Below the pieces are notes generated by a model. It was not told the DNA's origin, made no database searches, and saw only the letters and a program-made list of their open reading frames with translations. Position numbers and translations under genes: made by a program. A stretch of 61,543 bases of DNA from an uncultured Prevotella sp. GTDB lineage: Bacteria; Bacteroidota; Bacteroidia; Bacteroidales; Bacteroidaceae. This document shows positions 60,430-61,543 of this stretch, piece after piece (within the stretch, counting starts at the first letter, position 1; every line of letters begins with the position of its first letter). Where the stretch lies: NCBI GenBank assembly GCA_905233825.1, contig CAJOFE010000013.1:1-61543 (forward strand), given 5' to 3'.

Positions 60430-60536
60430 AAGATGATAAATGAAAAGTGAAAGATATGATTACTTCGATTTGCCTGTGTAGGCTGCCCGAAGTCTAATCA
60501 TATCTTTCATCTTTCACTTTTCATTTATTATCTTTC
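60428..60536. repeat. Long inverted repeat after the serine acetyltransferase gene
   Basis: A 35-base arm (60428-60462) reappears inverted at 60495-60536 with an extra ATCTTTC heptamer; a CTTCG/CGAAG inner stem closes a loop. It lies between convergent genes and may act as a bidirectional terminator. Confidence 0.75.
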
Positions 60537-60555
60537 ATCTTTCACCTTTCACCTT

Positions 60556-61215
60556 CTATTTCTCTGAGAAAGCTTTTGCAAACACACCGCTGGCAACGCT
60601 CACCGTGTTGGGCTCGCCGCTATCCTTGCGGGCTTGCTCCGTGCGGTTGAGGAAAGGAACCTCTATGCTGTCGCCCATTGCCGAGCGGGTGCGTGCATAG
60701 TAGCCGTCGTAATAGTAATCATCATAATAGTAGTCGTTGTAGCTGCGATAGGTATCCCAGTAGTCGAAGCGCACGTTCCTCAGCTTGAAGCGGATGTTGC
60801 GGCTCGTACCGTCGTTCATATATCCCGAGAAGTAGTTGCTGTAGAGCGCATAGTCGTTGATATAGACGGGATACCACATGCTGTCGTCATAGATCAGCGT
60901 GATCATTCCATTCACGATAGACCACGAGAACTCGCAGTAGGCATAGTCGTAGAAGGGCGAGCGCGTGTCGTAGTCCACCTCATATCCGCGTCCGCTGGTA
61001 GCGCCGTAGCCGTTGCCGCAGAAGTGAATCACTGTCTCGTAGGTGTTGCCGCTCAGTCCCCAGCGGTCGTAGTAGTAAGCGCCCAAGTAGCCCTGCCAGT
61101 CGCCTGCCATCAGCACTTCAGCTTCATACTGGTCATCAGTCTCACAGCTTGTAAAGCTTATGGTTGCCATGCTGAGCATCAGCACCATCATCATGTAGGT
61201 ATAAATCTTTTTCAT
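60556..61215 (-). CDS. Tyr/Asp-rich lipoprotein
   Basis: 219 residues from the ATG at 61215; the longer frame enters the promoter at 61246. Signal peptide and lipobox MKKIYTYMMMVLMLSMATISFTSC. The mature protein is very rich in Tyr and Asp, with a low-complexity run (SYNDYYYDDYYYDGYYA) near 155-171. It begins GDWQGYLGAYYYDRWG, as in small Prevotella lipocalin-like or DUF5004-type outer-membrane proteins, but I cannot assign a family. Confidence 0.7.
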   Translation of the reverse strand: MKKIYTYMMMVLMLSMATISFTSCETDDQYEAEVLMAGDWQGYLGAYYYDRWGLSGNTYETVIHFCGNGYGATSGRGYEVDYDTRSPFYDYAYCEFSWSIVNGMITLIYDDSMWYPVYINDYALYSNYFSGYMNDGTSRNIRFKLRNVRFDYWDTYRSYNDYYYDDYYYDGYYARTRSAMGDSIEVPFLNRTEQARKDSGEPNTVSVASGVFAKAFSEK

Positions 61216-61245
61216 AATCGTACGGGTTTTAATGGTTTGATGGTG

Positions 61246-61253
61246 CAAAGATA
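61246..61253 (-). promoter_or_regulatory. -7 box TATCTTTG for the Tyr-rich lipoprotein gene
   Basis: Exact TAnnTTTG on the minus strand, 30 bases before the ATG at 61215. Confidence 0.6.
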
Positions 61254-61543
61254 TAGCTTTTTCTGTCGCTCCGCAAGGGTGGAATCCCTAAATCGCAGTA
61301 GGAAAAGCTCTATTGTTGAGAGGGGAACCCGAGCAAAAGGGGTGTAAAATACTTTTTGAAGTTTGAATTTAGATTTTAGAATTTAGAGGTGTTGCCTTTG
61401 GCAATTTAGATTTTAGAGGTTAGATTTTAGAGGTATTGCCCTTTGGGCAAGTAAAATTTTAGATGTTAGAAGTCCTTTCTCCTTACTCCTTCTTCCTTCT
61501 TCCTTTCTACTTGCCGAAGGCAACACATCTTACTTCTTCGCTC
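61254..61543. repeat. Tag-repeat array at the right edge
   Basis: From about 61360: repeated AATTTAGATTTTAGA units interleaved with TTGCC-tttgg-CAA and TTGCCC-ttt-GGGCAA hairpins, then a pyrimidine-rich CTCCTTCTTCCTTCTTCC stretch and a partly inverted GCCGAAGGCAAC. No gene is supported up to the window end. Confidence 0.7.

Overview
The window looks like chromosomal DNA of a Bacteroidales bacterium, most likely Prevotellaceae. Several things point there. Promoters carry the Bacteroidota -7 box TAnnTTTG, often with TTTG about 19-20 bases upstream. The window encodes a PorQ-like type IX secretion protein, a TonB beginning with the usual Bacteroidota EIKKSK-ADLE sequence, and an LptE/secG locus of Bacteroidota type. 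Secreted GH43, GH13 and GH33 enzymes are present. Intergenic regions are full of short A/T-rich tags. Assignment below family level is not possible from this sequence alone.

Layout. Bases 1-11.7 kb form an AT-rich island of four same-strand genes: a giant exonuclease-RecQ-UvrD fusion (open at the left edge), a HEPN/DUF4145-like plus SF1 helicase protein, an AlbA_2/Schlafen-type ATP-binding protein, and an unknown protein. The island abuts the 3' end of tRNA-His(GTG), with a cluster of short repeats at the junction. It reads as an integrated accessory or defence island. From 11.8 kb the DNA becomes GC-richer core genome: secG, a TPR protein, a sigma-54 activator fused in frame to LptE, a lipoprotein, a carboxyltransferase (PycB/OadA type), purL and a chromate-transporter pair (to 22.8 kb).

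From 22.9 to 31.6 kb is a carbohydrate cluster (three GH43 proteins, a GH13 enzyme, a ROK protein, an OmpA lipoprotein) without SusC/SusD. Then come a uracil-DNA-glycosylase-like protein, MetY and an MFS transporter (31.7-35 kb); an ECF sigma/anti-sigma/secreted protein operon (35.6-38 kb); an esterase, a sialidase, cmk and porQ (38.3-42.3 kb); tonB, a polyprenyl synthase, a TatD nuclease and tRNA-Ser(GGA) (42.4-45.2 kb); a thioredoxin and a CE1-like esterase; an ExbB/ExbD/ExbD set followed by an Lrp regulator (47.1-50 kb); folA-thyA and a WG-repeat lipoprotein; an SDR and a flavoprotein; a His-rich small protein with a TonB-dependent receptor of putative metal specificity; an SGNH hydrolase, a serine acetyltransferase and a lipoprotein.

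Two genome-wide patterns stand out. First, short palindromic or oligonucleotide repeats have inserted in frame into at least ten otherwise ordinary proteins (PurL twice, MetY, MFS twice, TatD, the TonB receptor twice, GH43 twice, GH13, SGNH, and the sigma-54 activator linker). This resembles the behaviour of Rickettsia palindromic elements. Second, promoter-linked leader repeats whose hairpin stems differ by compensatory changes lie upstream of pycB, purL, the MFS gene and the esterase gene. These, and the helicase island, are the best candidates for undescribed biology.
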